Below are positions 34,870 to 43,707 of a stretch of DNA of 64,000 nucleotides, one piece after another. The position numbers and the translations under genes were made by a program. Each line of letters opens with the position of its first letter. Position 1 is the first letter of the stretch. Source of the DNA: Clostridium_AF sediminicola (GTDB taxonomy: Bacteria > Bacillota > Clostridia > Clostridiales > Clostridiaceae); contig NZ_BAABMF010000003.1 in the NCBI RefSeq assembly GCF_050402865.1, forward strand, positions 310,001 to 374,000. Reading direction: 5' to 3'. The notes beneath the pieces were generated by a model that made no database searches, was not told the origin of the DNA, and worked only from the letters and a program-made list of their open reading frames with translations.

Positions 34870-35709
34870 TTGAAATTAATAACTTTAATTGAAAATAATC
34901 AAAGTTCTTTAGAATACCTTAAATATGAACACGGATTATCCATTTATATTGAATGCGATAATAAAAAAATCCTATTCGATACCGGAGAAAGTGAAAACTT
35001 TATAAAAAATGCAGAAGCTTTGAAAGTAGATTTAACAAAATTAGATTATATCGTATTGAGTCATGCCCATTATGACCATTGTGGAGGTTTGACCTCCTTA
35101 TTAAGCAATTATTCTTTATCCTCAACACTTTGTCTAAATGAAAATTTCTTTAAATTTTCTGATAAATTTAAATTCAAAGAAGACGTTCCAATCAAATACA
35201 CCGGTATAAATTTCAACTCTACTATTATAAAAGAACATAACATTAAAGTAGACTATTTAAAGAAAAATTGCACTAATCTAACAGAAAAAATTTATTTATT
35301 TACTAATTTTACCAATAAAAACAAAAATGAAATAATTGATCAAAATATGAGATATAAACTAAATGAAATGTATTTTACAGATGATTTCAGTCGTGAAGTT
35401 GTCTTAGGAATTGATACTTCGGCTGGTTTATTATTAATTGTAGGCTGTGCACATTCAGGAATTATGAACATTATTGAGGATATAAAAAAGACTACATCTA
35501 AACCTATTTTTGGCGTGATCGGAGGAACTCATCTATCAAAAGCATCTGATGAGAGAATTCTTAAAACCCTAGAATATTTTAATCAAAATAACATAAAATT
35601 AGCTGGTTTATGTCATTGTTCAGGAGACAAAACCACTGAAATATTTAAAAAAGATTTTAATGGAAACTTTTTTATTAATAATACAGGAAATACCTTAGAT
35701 TTTATTTAG
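34870..35709 (+). CDS. MBL-fold metallohydrolase (dihydropterin-synthase-like)
   Basis: About 279 residues from the TTG at 34870, which follows TTGGAG; an alternative TTG at 34855 would put the start before that site. Metal-binding motif LSHAHYDHCGG and later VGCAHSG and GTHLSKASDERI are typical of the MBL branch annotated as 7,8-dihydropterin-6-methyl-4-(beta-D-ribofuranosyl)-aminobenzene-5'-phosphate synthase-like. The reaction in bacteria is not known; the name is by similarity only. Confidence 0.8.
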   Translation: MKLITLIENNQSSLEYLKYEHGLSIYIECDNKKILFDTGESENFIKNAEALKVDLTKLDYIVLSHAHYDHCGGLTSLLSNYSLSSTLCLNENFFKFSDKFKFKEDVPIKYTGINFNSTIIKEHNIKVDYLKKNCTNLTEKIYLFTNFTNKNKNEIIDQNMRYKLNEMYFTDDFSREVVLGIDTSAGLLLIVGCAHSGIMNIIEDIKKTTSKPIFGVIGGTHLSKASDERILKTLEYFNQNNIKLAGLCHCSGDKTTEIFKKDFNGNFFINNTGNTLDFI

Positions 35710-35890
35710 TTATACTTTTTTTTGAGAAATATGTAATTCACAATACACACTTTATGAATATTTCTAACTATTTTTTTTTAAATATTCGCTATTATGTTTA
35801 AAAATCCTTAATTTAATGTTGATAATTATCTAACATTCGTTTATTATTAATAATATTAAATAAAATCTTTTATTTTAAGGGGGCTATTAA

Positions 35891-36160
35891 ATGAAAGCAA
35901 TAGTTACAGTTTTGGGGAAAGATACTATCGGGATTATAGCGGGAGTTAGTAATGTTCTATCAGATGCAAAAGTAAATATTCTTGATATAAGTCAAACCAT
36001 TCTTGAAGATTATTTTACAATGATAATGGTAACTGATTTTAGTAAAGCTACATCTTCCTTTAGTGAAATCCAAGAATCACTAGATAATGCTGGCAAAAAA
36101 ATCGGAGTATCTGTAAAAGTACAAAGAGAAGATATATTTAACTCAATGCATAATCTTTAA
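35891..36160 (+). CDS. ACT-domain protein, UPF0237 family
   Basis: 89 residues, one ACT domain (VTVLGKDTIGIIAGVSNVLSD, then ILDISQTILEDYFTMIM). ACT domains bind amino acids or small ligands. The pairing with the UPF0210 gene 13 nt downstream is conserved in many Firmicutes and archaea, so it may be the regulatory partner. Confidence 0.9.
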   Translation: MKAIVTVLGKDTIGIIAGVSNVLSDAKVNILDISQTILEDYFTMIMVTDFSKATSSFSEIQESLDNAGKKIGVSVKVQREDIFNSMHNL

Positions 36161-36173
36161 AGGTGGTGGTACA

Positions 36174-37532
36174 GTGATTAATCAAAACAAAATTTTAGAA
36201 ACTATACAAATGATAGAGAAAGAAAAATTAGACATTAGAACAATAACAATGGGTATATCCTTGAAAGATTGTGCTTCATTTGATGGAAAAGCATCAAGGG
36301 ATAGAATTTACGATAAAATTACAAAAAATGCTGAAAATTTAGTTAAGATTGGTGAAGAAATTGAGAAGGAATATGGAATCCCAATAATACATAAAAGAAT
36401 TTCTGTAACCCCTATCTCTATGGTAGCTGAATCATGCGGTGATGCTAATTACGTAGAATTCGCCAAAACCCTAGATAAGGCAGCTACAGCTGTAGGTGTT
36501 AATTTTATTGGTGGCTTTTCTGCTTTAGTTCAAAAAGGTTATTCCAATGGAGACAGAAAATTAATTGCTTCAATTCCTGAAGCCTTAAGTGTTACTGAAA
36601 AAGTTTGTTCTTCAGTTAATATTGGAAGTACTAGAACTGGAATAAATATGGATGCTGTTTATGAAATGGGGAAAATCATTAAACAAACTGCAGAAATCAC
36701 CAAAGACGCTGATGGTCTTGGTTGCGCCAAGTTAGTAGTATTTGCAAATGCTGTTTCCGATAATCCATTTATGGCTGGTGCTTTTCACGGTGTTGAAGAA
36801 GCTGAATGTATATTGAATGTCGGTGTTTCTGGTCCAGGTACTGTACAAAGAGCTCTAGAGCAATGTAAAGGTCAACCTTTTGATATAGTAGCTGAAACTA
36901 TCAAGAAAACTGCGTTTAAAATCACTAGAATGGGTCAGCTAGTTGGAACTGAGGCATCAAAAAGATTAGGAATTCCATTTGGGATACTTGATTTATCACT
37001 TGCTCCTACTCCAGCTATTGGCGATAGTGTAGCTCATATACTTGAAGAAATGGGAATTGAAAGTTGTGGTGCACCAGGTACTACCGCTGCATTGGCTTTA
37101 CTAAATGATGCAGTAAAAAAAGGTGGAGTAATGGCAGCCGCTCAAGTAGGTGGATTAAGTGGTGCATTTATCCCTGTAAGTGAAGATATAGGTATGATAA
37201 ACGCTGTATTAAACAATTCAATTAATCTTGAAAAACTAGAAGCTATGACTTGTGTATGTTCTGTTGGATTAGATATGATTGCTATTCCTGGTAATACTAC
37301 TGCAGAAACAATCTCAGGAATAATAGCTGATGAAGCAGCTATCGGTGTTATCAATAATAAAACAACCGCGGTTAGAGTCATTCCTGTTCCTGGAAAAGAT
37401 ATTGGTGAGATGGTTGAGTTTGGTGGATTACTCGGAAGGGCTCCAATTATGAAAGTAAGTCCTTTTAAATCTGATGATTTTGTAAAACGTGGTGGTCATA
37501 TTCCTGCTCCAATTCACTCATTCAAGAATTAA
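36174..37532 (+). CDS. UPF0210 (DUF711) family protein
   Basis: 452 residues from a GTG with AAGGTGGTGG upstream. It matches the UPF0210 family throughout (IRTITMGISLKDCASFD, NIGSTRTGINMDAVYEMG, GRAPIMKVSPF at the C-terminal end). The fold is related to glycyl radical enzymes by structure, but no catalytic activity is established. It is co-transcribed with the ACT-domain gene. Confidence 0.9.
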   Translation: MINQNKILETIQMIEKEKLDIRTITMGISLKDCASFDGKASRDRIYDKITKNAENLVKIGEEIEKEYGIPIIHKRISVTPISMVAESCGDANYVEFAKTLDKAATAVGVNFIGGFSALVQKGYSNGDRKLIASIPEALSVTEKVCSSVNIGSTRTGINMDAVYEMGKIIKQTAEITKDADGLGCAKLVVFANAVSDNPFMAGAFHGVEEAECILNVGVSGPGTVQRALEQCKGQPFDIVAETIKKTAFKITRMGQLVGTEASKRLGIPFGILDLSLAPTPAIGDSVAHILEEMGIESCGAPGTTAALALLNDAVKKGGVMAAAQVGGLSGAFIPVSEDIGMINAVLNNSINLEKLEAMTCVCSVGLDMIAIPGNTTAETISGIIADEAAIGVINNKTTAVRVIPVPGKDIGEMVEFGGLLGRAPIMKVSPFKSDDFVKRGGHIPAPIHSFKN

Positions 37533-37581
37533 ATATAGATATACTACTTCAACTATAAATTTTAATAAAAATAAATAAATG

Positions 37582-37617
37582 AAAGGATAATGCTTTGTAA
37601 CAAGCATTATCCTTTTT
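37582..37617. terminator. Bidirectional terminator
   Basis: AAAGGATAATGCTT, 6-nt loop, AAGCATTATCCTTTTT, between the UPF0210 gene (+) and the convergent DMT gene (-). Confidence 0.85.
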
Positions 37618-38056
37618 AACTTAAAATAAATTTAACTCCCAGTATTAAGAATCCTATTCCCAAAACTTTTGTAAGTGTTATTGGTGATCTTGTTACACCA
37701 AATAATCCAAATTGATTAATAACTGCGCCTACCACTAATTGAAAAGATACTATTACTGAATACGTCGCTGTTGCCCCAAGTACTGGAATTACAGTGAGGG
37801 AAGTGAAAATGACTATTACTCCGAATATTCCACCAATCCAATACAAAGGCGAAACACTAGTGATTTTTGTAACGTCTTTGATGTTTCCTGTAGTCAACAC
37901 AATAAACAAAATTAAAATAATACTTCCTGCCAAACTTACAAGCGTTGCATTTTTTGAATTTATGACTTTACCCAAACCTGCATTTATTGGTGGTTGAATA
38001 CCTGCACAAATACCACATATTATTGCAAGTATAACAGCAATCCCTCTATTCACCAA
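37616..38056 (-). CDS. DMT-family transporter, YdcZ/DUF606
   Basis: About 146 residues with five hydrophobic helices (GIAVILAIICGICAGIQPPINAGLGK at the start). This is the short, single-domain DMT protein of the DUF606/YdcZ family. GTGAGG is placed for the TTG at 38056 rather than the ATG at 38101. Substrate unknown. Confidence 0.82.
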   Translation of the reverse strand: MVNRGIAVILAIICGICAGIQPPINAGLGKVINSKNATLVSLAGSIILILFIVLTTGNIKDVTKITSVSPLYWIGGIFGVIVIFTSLTVIPVLGATATYSVIVSFQLVVGAVINQFGLFGVTRSPITLTKVLGIGFLILGVKFILS

Positions 38057-38188
38057 AACCATCCTCACTTTAATAATATTTTTCATTATTGCATATACCA
38101 TTAATTACTATCATAAATTTATTAAAAGCACACAAACTATTAGCATTGGATAGCTTCAACATTCATAGTTGAAACTTTCCCCATTCAT

Positions 38189-38221
38189 AAAGCAGAAAGA
38201 TAGAAACTATCTTCCTGCTTT
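38189..38221 (-). terminator. cvfB terminator
   Basis: Stem AAAGCAG-AAGATAG with its complement and a short loop; it overlaps the end of the coding region. Confidence 0.7.
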
Positions 38222-39061
38222 ATTCTTAATTCTGATGCCATCATTTAAAATTTCAATTTTCCCCTCTTTTAAAAGCCTACCTACAGCTCTTTTAAAAGCA
38301 TTTTTACTCATTTTTAATCTTGATTTTATTTCCTCTGGTTTACTCTTATCATTAAGAGGCATATTGCCGTTATATATATTTTCCATAACTTCTAGAATAT
38401 ATGCTGCATCATCATCCATTTGCTTATAAGCTACTTTTCTAAAAGAAAGATCCAAATTCCCCTCTTCTGTTATTCTAACTACCCTAGCTTCTACCTTTTC
38501 GCCAACTTTAATTTTTCCAGCAAATTGAATATCCTGTATTAAAGCTCTATATTTATTATCAACTGCAACCAATGCGCCTAATGTAGGATTTACTGAATAA
38601 ACTATTCCCTTTACCATATCATCAACTTTATATTCACTATCACTTCTTAGAAAATTTTCAAGAAACATTGTTGCTGAAAGTCTACTAGTTTTATCTACAT
38701 ACATAGCAACTAGTAACTTATCGCCTGCCTGAACACTATATTTTTGTTCTTTATATGGCAAAAATAAATCCTTTTTCAATCCCATATCAAGGAATGCACC
38801 AATTCTTGTAATTTCTTTCACTTGAAGTTGTGCAATCTCTTCAACTTGAATATACGGCATTTCTCTTGTAGCAATTAGTCTATCTTCAGAATCTTTGTAA
38901 ATAAATACTTCTACTTCGTCTCCTTCTTTCAAATCATCCGTTAACTGGTTCTTTGGAAGCAAAATATTATCTTCCTTTTCTTCAGTTCCTCCATCTAGAA
39001 ATGCACCAAAATCTTTAAAATAAGTAATTGTCATTTTTTGTTTTTTACCAATCTCTATCAT
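38207..39061 (-). CDS. cvfB: S1-type RNA-binding protein CvfB
   Basis: 284 residues. Several S1-like beta-barrels are visible (FKDFGAFLDGG at ~15, RIGAFLDMGLKKDLFLP at ~85, VNPTLGALVAVDN ~155) and a C-terminal winged helix (NDKSKPEEIKSRLKMSKNAFKRAVGRLLKEGKIEI). This is the layout of CvfB/YitL, an RNA-binding protein first tied to virulence gene expression in Staphylococcus. RBS AAGGAG. Monocistronic. Confidence 0.88.
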   Translation of the reverse strand: MIEIGKKQKMTITYFKDFGAFLDGGTEEKEDNILLPKNQLTDDLKEGDEVEVFIYKDSEDRLIATREMPYIQVEEIAQLQVKEITRIGAFLDMGLKKDLFLPYKEQKYSVQAGDKLLVAMYVDKTSRLSATMFLENFLRSDSEYKVDDMVKGIVYSVNPTLGALVAVDNKYRALIQDIQFAGKIKVGEKVEARVVRITEEGNLDLSFRKVAYKQMDDDAAYILEVMENIYNGNMPLNDKSKPEEIKSRLKMSKNAFKRAVGRLLKEGKIEILNDGIRIKNKAGR

Positions 39062-39098
39062 ATCTATCTCCTTCTCTTTATTAGTATATTTCTTTTTA

Positions 39099-39527
39099 CT
39101 AAATGCTTTGGATTAATATTAATATAAATCCACCAAAAATAAAAAAATCAGCAATATTGAATACTGGAAATCTTTTTATATTAAAATATATAAAATCAGT
39201 AACATAACCATCTTTTATTCTATCAATAGTGTTAGCTATTCCTCCCCCAATGAAAAAAGAATACCCTACTTTAACTACCACATTATAATTATCTACTTCA
39301 TACAGAACAAAATATGCAATCATCAATATTATCCCCATAATTGAAGAAAAAAGTAGCAATCTTCTATTGTTACTAAGAATATTCATAAACGCACCATTAT
39401 TTCTCACAAGAAAAAATTGTATCTTTCCTGAAAAAATTTCTATCCTACAATTTTGTAAAATGTTTTTTGCTTTTACTTTTGTTATCCTATCAATTAAGAT
39501 TATAAATAGTACTATTATGAAAACTAT
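39099..39527 (-). CDS. lspA: Signal peptidase II (LspA), apparent ATA start
   Basis: The usual start codons give only a 102-residue fragment from a GTG at 39407. The frame is open for exactly 40 more codons and encodes the missing N-terminus: a first membrane helix, the IDRITK motif and GKIQFFLVRNNGAF, all expected of LspA. Downstream, both catalytic-Asp motifs (NTIDRIKDG and FNIADFF) are intact. The extra codons contain no ATG, GTG or TTG; GGGAGGAG sits 7 nt upstream of ATA at 39525-39527. Total 142 residues, close to the usual ~150. The protein cleaves prolipoprotein signals after Lgt. Non-canonical AUA initiation, or a mutation/sequencing error in the start codon, is implied. Confidence 0.8.
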   Translation of the reverse strand: MVFIIVLFIILIDRITKVKAKNILQNCRIEIFSGKIQFFLVRNNGAFMNILSNNRRLLLFSSIMGIILMIAYFVLYEVDNYNVVVKVGYSFFIGGGIANTIDRIKDGYVTDFIYFNIKRFPVFNIADFFIFGGFILILIQSI

Positions 39528-39723
39528 TTAAATTCTCCTCCCTTTTATCAAAAATTAAACACCATATTTTTTATTTCTATAATTATCTATATAGTAGCAT
39601 AACAATTTTAACATATATCCTATTAAAAAACTCCAATTAATTAATAATTTACTATTAAAAATTCATATAAACTATGAATTATCACAAAAAAAGCCAGAAT
39701 AGTATTTCTAGCTTTGTATATTT

Positions 39724-40614
39724 CTATTTTATTATTATATTTTGTTGTCTTTCTTTTCCCATAAAAAATACAGCTAAAGCCCCAGGTCCTCCATGAGTCC
39801 CTACAACTGGACCTATAGTATTTATTAAAACTTCTTTTATATTGTTTTCTTCCAAAATAATATCCCTTAATTTAATAGCTTCTTCTATACAATCACCATG
39901 GCAAATAGCAATTCTTTGTTCTTCAGAATCAATTATTCTTTCTTTAATTATTTCAGCTAATCTCTTAATTGTTTTTTTTCTTCCTCTAATTTTCAATATA
40001 GGAATTACTCTACCTTCATGATTTATAGTTAAAACTGGTTTTAAATGTAACATCATTCCTACTGTTGCCGCTGCATTTGATATTCTACCACCTCTTTTAA
40101 GGTGAGCTAAATCATCTACTGTTATATATATATTTAAATTTTGCACATTCATTTCTAAATAATCAATTACTTCTTCATAAGTAGCTCCACTTTCTTGCAT
40201 CTCTATGGCACTCATAACTAAAAGTCCTTGACCTAGTGAAGCACTTAGTGAATCAAAAAGATATATTCTGTTTTCTGATAATTCATTTTTAATCATATCT
40301 TCTGCAATTCTTGCACTATTCATTGTGCCACTTAATTGGGATGATACTCCAATATACAATACATCTTTGCCACTAGCTATTATTTCTCTAAACTTCAACA
40401 AAAACTGTTCTGCATTAGGTTGAGACGTTTTTGGTAAAGCCCCTCTTTTCATATCCCGGAAAAATTCTTTTTGATCAAAACTTTTACCAAAATCATCAAT
40501 AAATTCATTCCCATTATACGAAAAAGTCAAGCTAACAAAAGGAATATTATTTTCCTCAATATAATCCTTAGGTAAATCACAGCAAGAATCTGTTACTATA
40601 ACATAATCTCTCAT
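39724..40614 (-). CDS. DegV family fatty-acid-binding protein
   Basis: 296 residues. DegV-family blocks: VIVTDSCCDLPKDYIEENNI at the start, TSQPNAEQFL, LYIGVSSQLSGTMNS, DDLAHLKRGGRIS. Related proteins (FakB) bind a fatty acid and present it to the kinase FakA for phosphorylation. A second DegV gene is at 44953. Confidence 0.92.
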   Translation of the reverse strand: MRDYVIVTDSCCDLPKDYIEENNIPFVSLTFSYNGNEFIDDFGKSFDQKEFFRDMKRGALPKTSQPNAEQFLLKFREIIASGKDVLYIGVSSQLSGTMNSARIAEDMIKNELSENRIYLFDSLSASLGQGLLVMSAIEMQESGATYEEVIDYLEMNVQNLNIYITVDDLAHLKRGGRISNAAATVGMMLHLKPVLTINHEGRVIPILKIRGRKKTIKRLAEIIKERIIDSEEQRIAICHGDCIEEAIKLRDIILEENNIKEVLINTIGPVVGTHGGPGALAVFFMGKERQQNIIIK

Positions 40615-40801
40615 GGCATCTTTTTCCTTTCATTAAAATAGTTATTTCTTCTTTATTTAATTATCTTATTATTCTACAAATAATTCAACAGTTTTCTATT
40701 TTTTGCCATATTTTAATTAACAAAACAAATTTTTATTTTAAAACAAACCTCTTTATAAATATAATTAACTTTATTTTGCCCTATTATTCATTTTTTAGAA
40801 T
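40615..40801. other. AT-rich gap
   Basis: About 185 nt with no gene or obvious structure. Confidence 0.3.
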
Positions 40802-40831
40802 AACAAAAGCAGACTAAAAGTAGTCTGCTTT
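40802..40831 (-). terminator. Terminator of the DUF4015 lipoprotein gene
   Basis: AAAGCAGACTA / TAGTCTGCTTT with a 4-nt loop and a T-run on the minus strand. Confidence 0.88.
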
Positions 40832-40833
40832 AA

Positions 40834-42324
40834 CTATTTTACTGCCGTATATGAGTATTTATTTGAGGCATTCCATAGCAAATATTCATCTACACCATTT
40901 TTTTCAAGCGCTTCAATTTGAGCTAATAATTCATCAGGGCCATATTTTATATAACCTTTAACCCAAGGGGCTGTAAAGTCTTGTATCCATGGTCTAATAA
41001 TTGCTGGAGTATCTACATTTCCATTTCTTCTAACTGAGTCTTTTGTACTATAATACACAGTATCACCTGGATTTGCATCCGGTATTGGTATATCATAGGT
41101 TCCATTTGCATAATGAGAAGGATACATCATCGGACAAACGTAATCAACAACATTGCTTATTGCTTCCCAGTACTGACCAAGGGACATATCATTTGTAACG
41201 GAAGCAACTAATCCATAAATATCTGCACCTATATACACATGATGCGGTGATAGTTCTTTTTTAGCATATTTCAAATATTCTTGGATAGCTTTAGGTTTTG
41301 ATTCATTCTTAGAATTTCTATAATCTAGTTCCTTGTCCAATTTTCCCCCATTTGATGCAGGGAAACGAACATAATCAAACTGAATTTCATTAAAACCAGC
41401 AATTGCAGCTTCTTTTGCGACAGATACATTATAATCCCATAATTGTCTGTCATAAGCAGATACCCATGATAAGCCATCACTTTTAGTAAACACTGAACCA
41501 TCATTTCTATTTATAATAGCTCTATCCGGATGTGCTTCAGCATATATAGGATCTTTGAAAGAAACTATTCTAGCAATTGTATAGATATTATGTTCCTTTA
41601 ACTTTTGAATAAAACCTTTTATATCATTTAGAACTATACCCTCATTGGCTTTTGGCGCAATTTTGCTAGCTGCTTCAGAGTAGAACAACATATGACCTCT
41701 ATCATCTTTTACGTCAATTACAAATGTATTTATACCAGATTTATCTGCAATATCTAATAAGTAATCAAAATTTTTACTTACAGTAGAGAATCTAGTTACA
41801 TAGACTCCTTTTACTTTTACTGGTTTATTATCCTCATAAACAATTTTTTCTTGAGGACTATAATCTAAATCTTGATATTCTTTTGGGATTAATTCGAATT
41901 TATTATCAACTGTGTACTTTGAAGATATATATCCTTCATTTCCATCAAAGTTGATTTTATACCAAACTTCCCCTGTATCATTTGTAATTTCTGCTTCTAC
42001 CACTACAGCTTCACTCTTTAATATCTTCCCTATTCTTTTTGTGTTAGATGTAGGGCCTTCTCTTAATATTAAAGGATTTGCATTGATATAAACTTCTTTC
42101 CCTTGTTTACTTTCATCCTTCTGTTCATTTTCTTCAATTTTTTCAGACTCATCACTTTCTTCATCTTTTGGTGTTTCATTTTTAATCTCATTTTGATTCT
42201 TATCATCTGTAATACCAGTATTATTGCCTTTATTACTAGTATTGCTTCCTTTATTACATCCAGAAAATGCAGATAATATCAAAACAATAGAAATTAATAA
42301 AGCTATCTTCTTTTTGCTATTCAT
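40834..42324 (-). CDS. Lipoprotein with SH3 domain and DUF4015 putative glycoside hydrolase
   Basis: 496 residues. A lipoprotein signal (lipobox FSGC at about residue 23) leads into a ~55-residue acidic linker, then a bacterial SH3 domain (VYINANPLILREGPTSNTKR to YISSKYT). The rest is a DUF4015-type TIM-barrel (VKGVYVTRFSTVSKN, FVIDVKDDRGHMLFYS, EIQFDYVRFPASNGG, YVCPMMYPSHYA). The family is predicted to cleave glycans; SH3 domains bind cell wall. Likely a surface-anchored cell-wall or polysaccharide hydrolase. Confidence 0.88.
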   Translation of the reverse strand: MNSKKKIALLISIVLILSAFSGCNKGSNTSNKGNNTGITDDKNQNEIKNETPKDEESDESEKIEENEQKDESKQGKEVYINANPLILREGPTSNTKRIGKILKSEAVVVEAEITNDTGEVWYKINFDGNEGYISSKYTVDNKFELIPKEYQDLDYSPQEKIVYEDNKPVKVKGVYVTRFSTVSKNFDYLLDIADKSGINTFVIDVKDDRGHMLFYSEAASKIAPKANEGIVLNDIKGFIQKLKEHNIYTIARIVSFKDPIYAEAHPDRAIINRNDGSVFTKSDGLSWVSAYDRQLWDYNVSVAKEAAIAGFNEIQFDYVRFPASNGGKLDKELDYRNSKNESKPKAIQEYLKYAKKELSPHHVYIGADIYGLVASVTNDMSLGQYWEAISNVVDYVCPMMYPSHYANGTYDIPIPDANPGDTVYYSTKDSVRRNGNVDTPAIIRPWIQDFTAPWVKGYIKYGPDELLAQIEALEKNGVDEYLLWNASNKYSYTAVK

Positions 42325-42427
42325 TTTAGTCTCCTTTATAAATGAAAGTAGCCCCTATAAACATTATATAATATTTTTGACAATTATCCACCTTATTTTT
42401 TTATTTTCTACATTTTATTAACTTTTT

Positions 42428-42919
42428 CTATTCTATTTTTTCATAAATTCCTTTAATGTTCTCTTCCAAATTTTCAGAAGCTTCCCCAGATTTTATTTTG
42501 TCTTCTGCTTCAGTCAATTCACCTATAACACCTTCATCATTTGTAACTTTAACTTCAGTTATACTCTCATCCGTATCCTTTATCTCATTCATAATTTTTT
42601 CTTTTAATTCATCATTTAATTCTTGGCCTTCTTCTAAAGTAACCCCAGCTATTGATGTTTCACCATAAGTCATAACTTTTGCTTCTTTAATTTCATCCAT
42701 TTGTGTTAAAGAATCGCTAAATTGTTGGTTTCGAATTATCATAGTTTCATAATCTGCTTCCTCTTTTTCTCCAGTTTCTTTATCTCCTTCATTTTTTTCC
42801 ATATTGTTAGTCTTCTCTGTTGTATCATTCTTGTTTTTTTTCTGATCACATGCTGCAATTGAAATTATTGAAAGAAACACCAAAAGTAAAGATAAAACTA
42901 TCTTAATATTTTTTTTCAT
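42428..42919 (-). CDS. YhcN/YlaJ-family lipoprotein
   Basis: 163 residues. A lipoprotein signal ends in IAAC (Cys at 24), followed by a charged linker and a domain like YhcN/YlaJ (IKEAKVMTYGETSIAGVTLE, ESITEVKVTNDEGV). In Bacillus these are sporulation-associated lipoproteins of the spore membrane. Role here is inferred only. Confidence 0.75.
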   Translation of the reverse strand: MKKNIKIVLSLLLVFLSIISIAACDQKKNKNDTTEKTNNMEKNEGDKETGEKEEADYETMIIRNQQFSDSLTQMDEIKEAKVMTYGETSIAGVTLEEGQELNDELKEKIMNEIKDTDESITEVKVTNDEGVIGELTEAEDKIKSGEASENLEENIKGIYEKIE

Positions 42920-43032
42920 AACATTTTTCCTCCTTTATATTTAACTAATAAATTTATTTTTCCCAATCTATTGATTAAAATTCTCCAGTATAAAAAAATA
43001 TTATGAACATAAAAATAAAGTGAGGTGATAAT

Positions 43033-43626
43033 ATGAAATATACTTTACCAAAATTACCATATAATTACAACGGATTAGAACCCTATATTGATGAAGAAAC
43101 TATTAAAATTCATCACGACAAACATCATTTAGGATATGTTAATGGTTTGAATAAAGCTGAAGAACAATTAAATGAAGCAAGAAACAAAAGAGATTATTCT
43201 TTGATAAAACATTTAGAAAGAGATTTATCATTTAATGCATCTGGAGATATACTCCATACAATATATTGGGAAAATATGATTCCAGGAGGAAAAAGGAAAC
43301 CTATAGGCGAATTAGCATGTAGAATTGATAGAGATTTTGGTTCTTTTATAAATTTCAAAAATCAATTTTCAGAAGTAGCTACCACAATTGAAGGCTCTGG
43401 TTGGGCAGTACTAGTATGGTCAAAAAATCTCCAAAGACTTCAGATAATCGGCGTTGAAAAACATCAAAATTTAAATATAATAGGGTCTATCCCTCTATTA
43501 GTTTTAGATGTTTGGGAACACGCCTATTACTTAAAATATCAAAACAAAAGAGCTGAGTATATAAAAAACTGGTGGAATCTTGTCAATTGGGACGATGTAG
43601 AAACTAAGTATTTGTCCGCCCTCTAA
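43033..43626 (+). CDS. sod: Superoxide dismutase, Fe/Mn type
   Basis: 197 residues. Metal ligands are His27 (IKIHHDKHH), His75 (GDILHTIYW), Asp159 and His163 (LDVWEHAYY). It detoxifies superoxide. The GGMxxPG-like segments are divergent from classical SodA, so the Fe or Mn preference is not certain. In Clostridia related Sod proteins are sometimes spore-coat proteins; no sign of that here. Confidence 0.92.
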   Translation: MKYTLPKLPYNYNGLEPYIDEETIKIHHDKHHLGYVNGLNKAEEQLNEARNKRDYSLIKHLERDLSFNASGDILHTIYWENMIPGGKRKPIGELACRIDRDFGSFINFKNQFSEVATTIEGSGWAVLVWSKNLQRLQIIGVEKHQNLNIIGSIPLLVLDVWEHAYYLKYQNKRAEYIKNWWNLVNWDDVETKYLSAL

Positions 43627-43636
43627 AATACAATTA

Positions 43637-43693
43637 AAGAGTTAAAAGTTAAGAGTTGAAGACACCTTAACTCTTAACTCTTAACTCTTAACT
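43637..43693. repeat. Inverted heptad-repeat hairpin
   Basis: GTTAAAAGTTAAGAGTT, an 11-nt spacer, then AACTCTTAACTCTTAACTCTTAAC: units of 7 nt (AACTCTT) with inverted symmetry. It lies between convergent sod and map genes and can fold into a stem, perhaps serving as terminator. Related in style to the heptad elements at 14757, 22573, 26014 and 29251. Confidence 0.6.
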
Positions 43694-43707
43694 AAAGTAG
43701 TGTGTAC

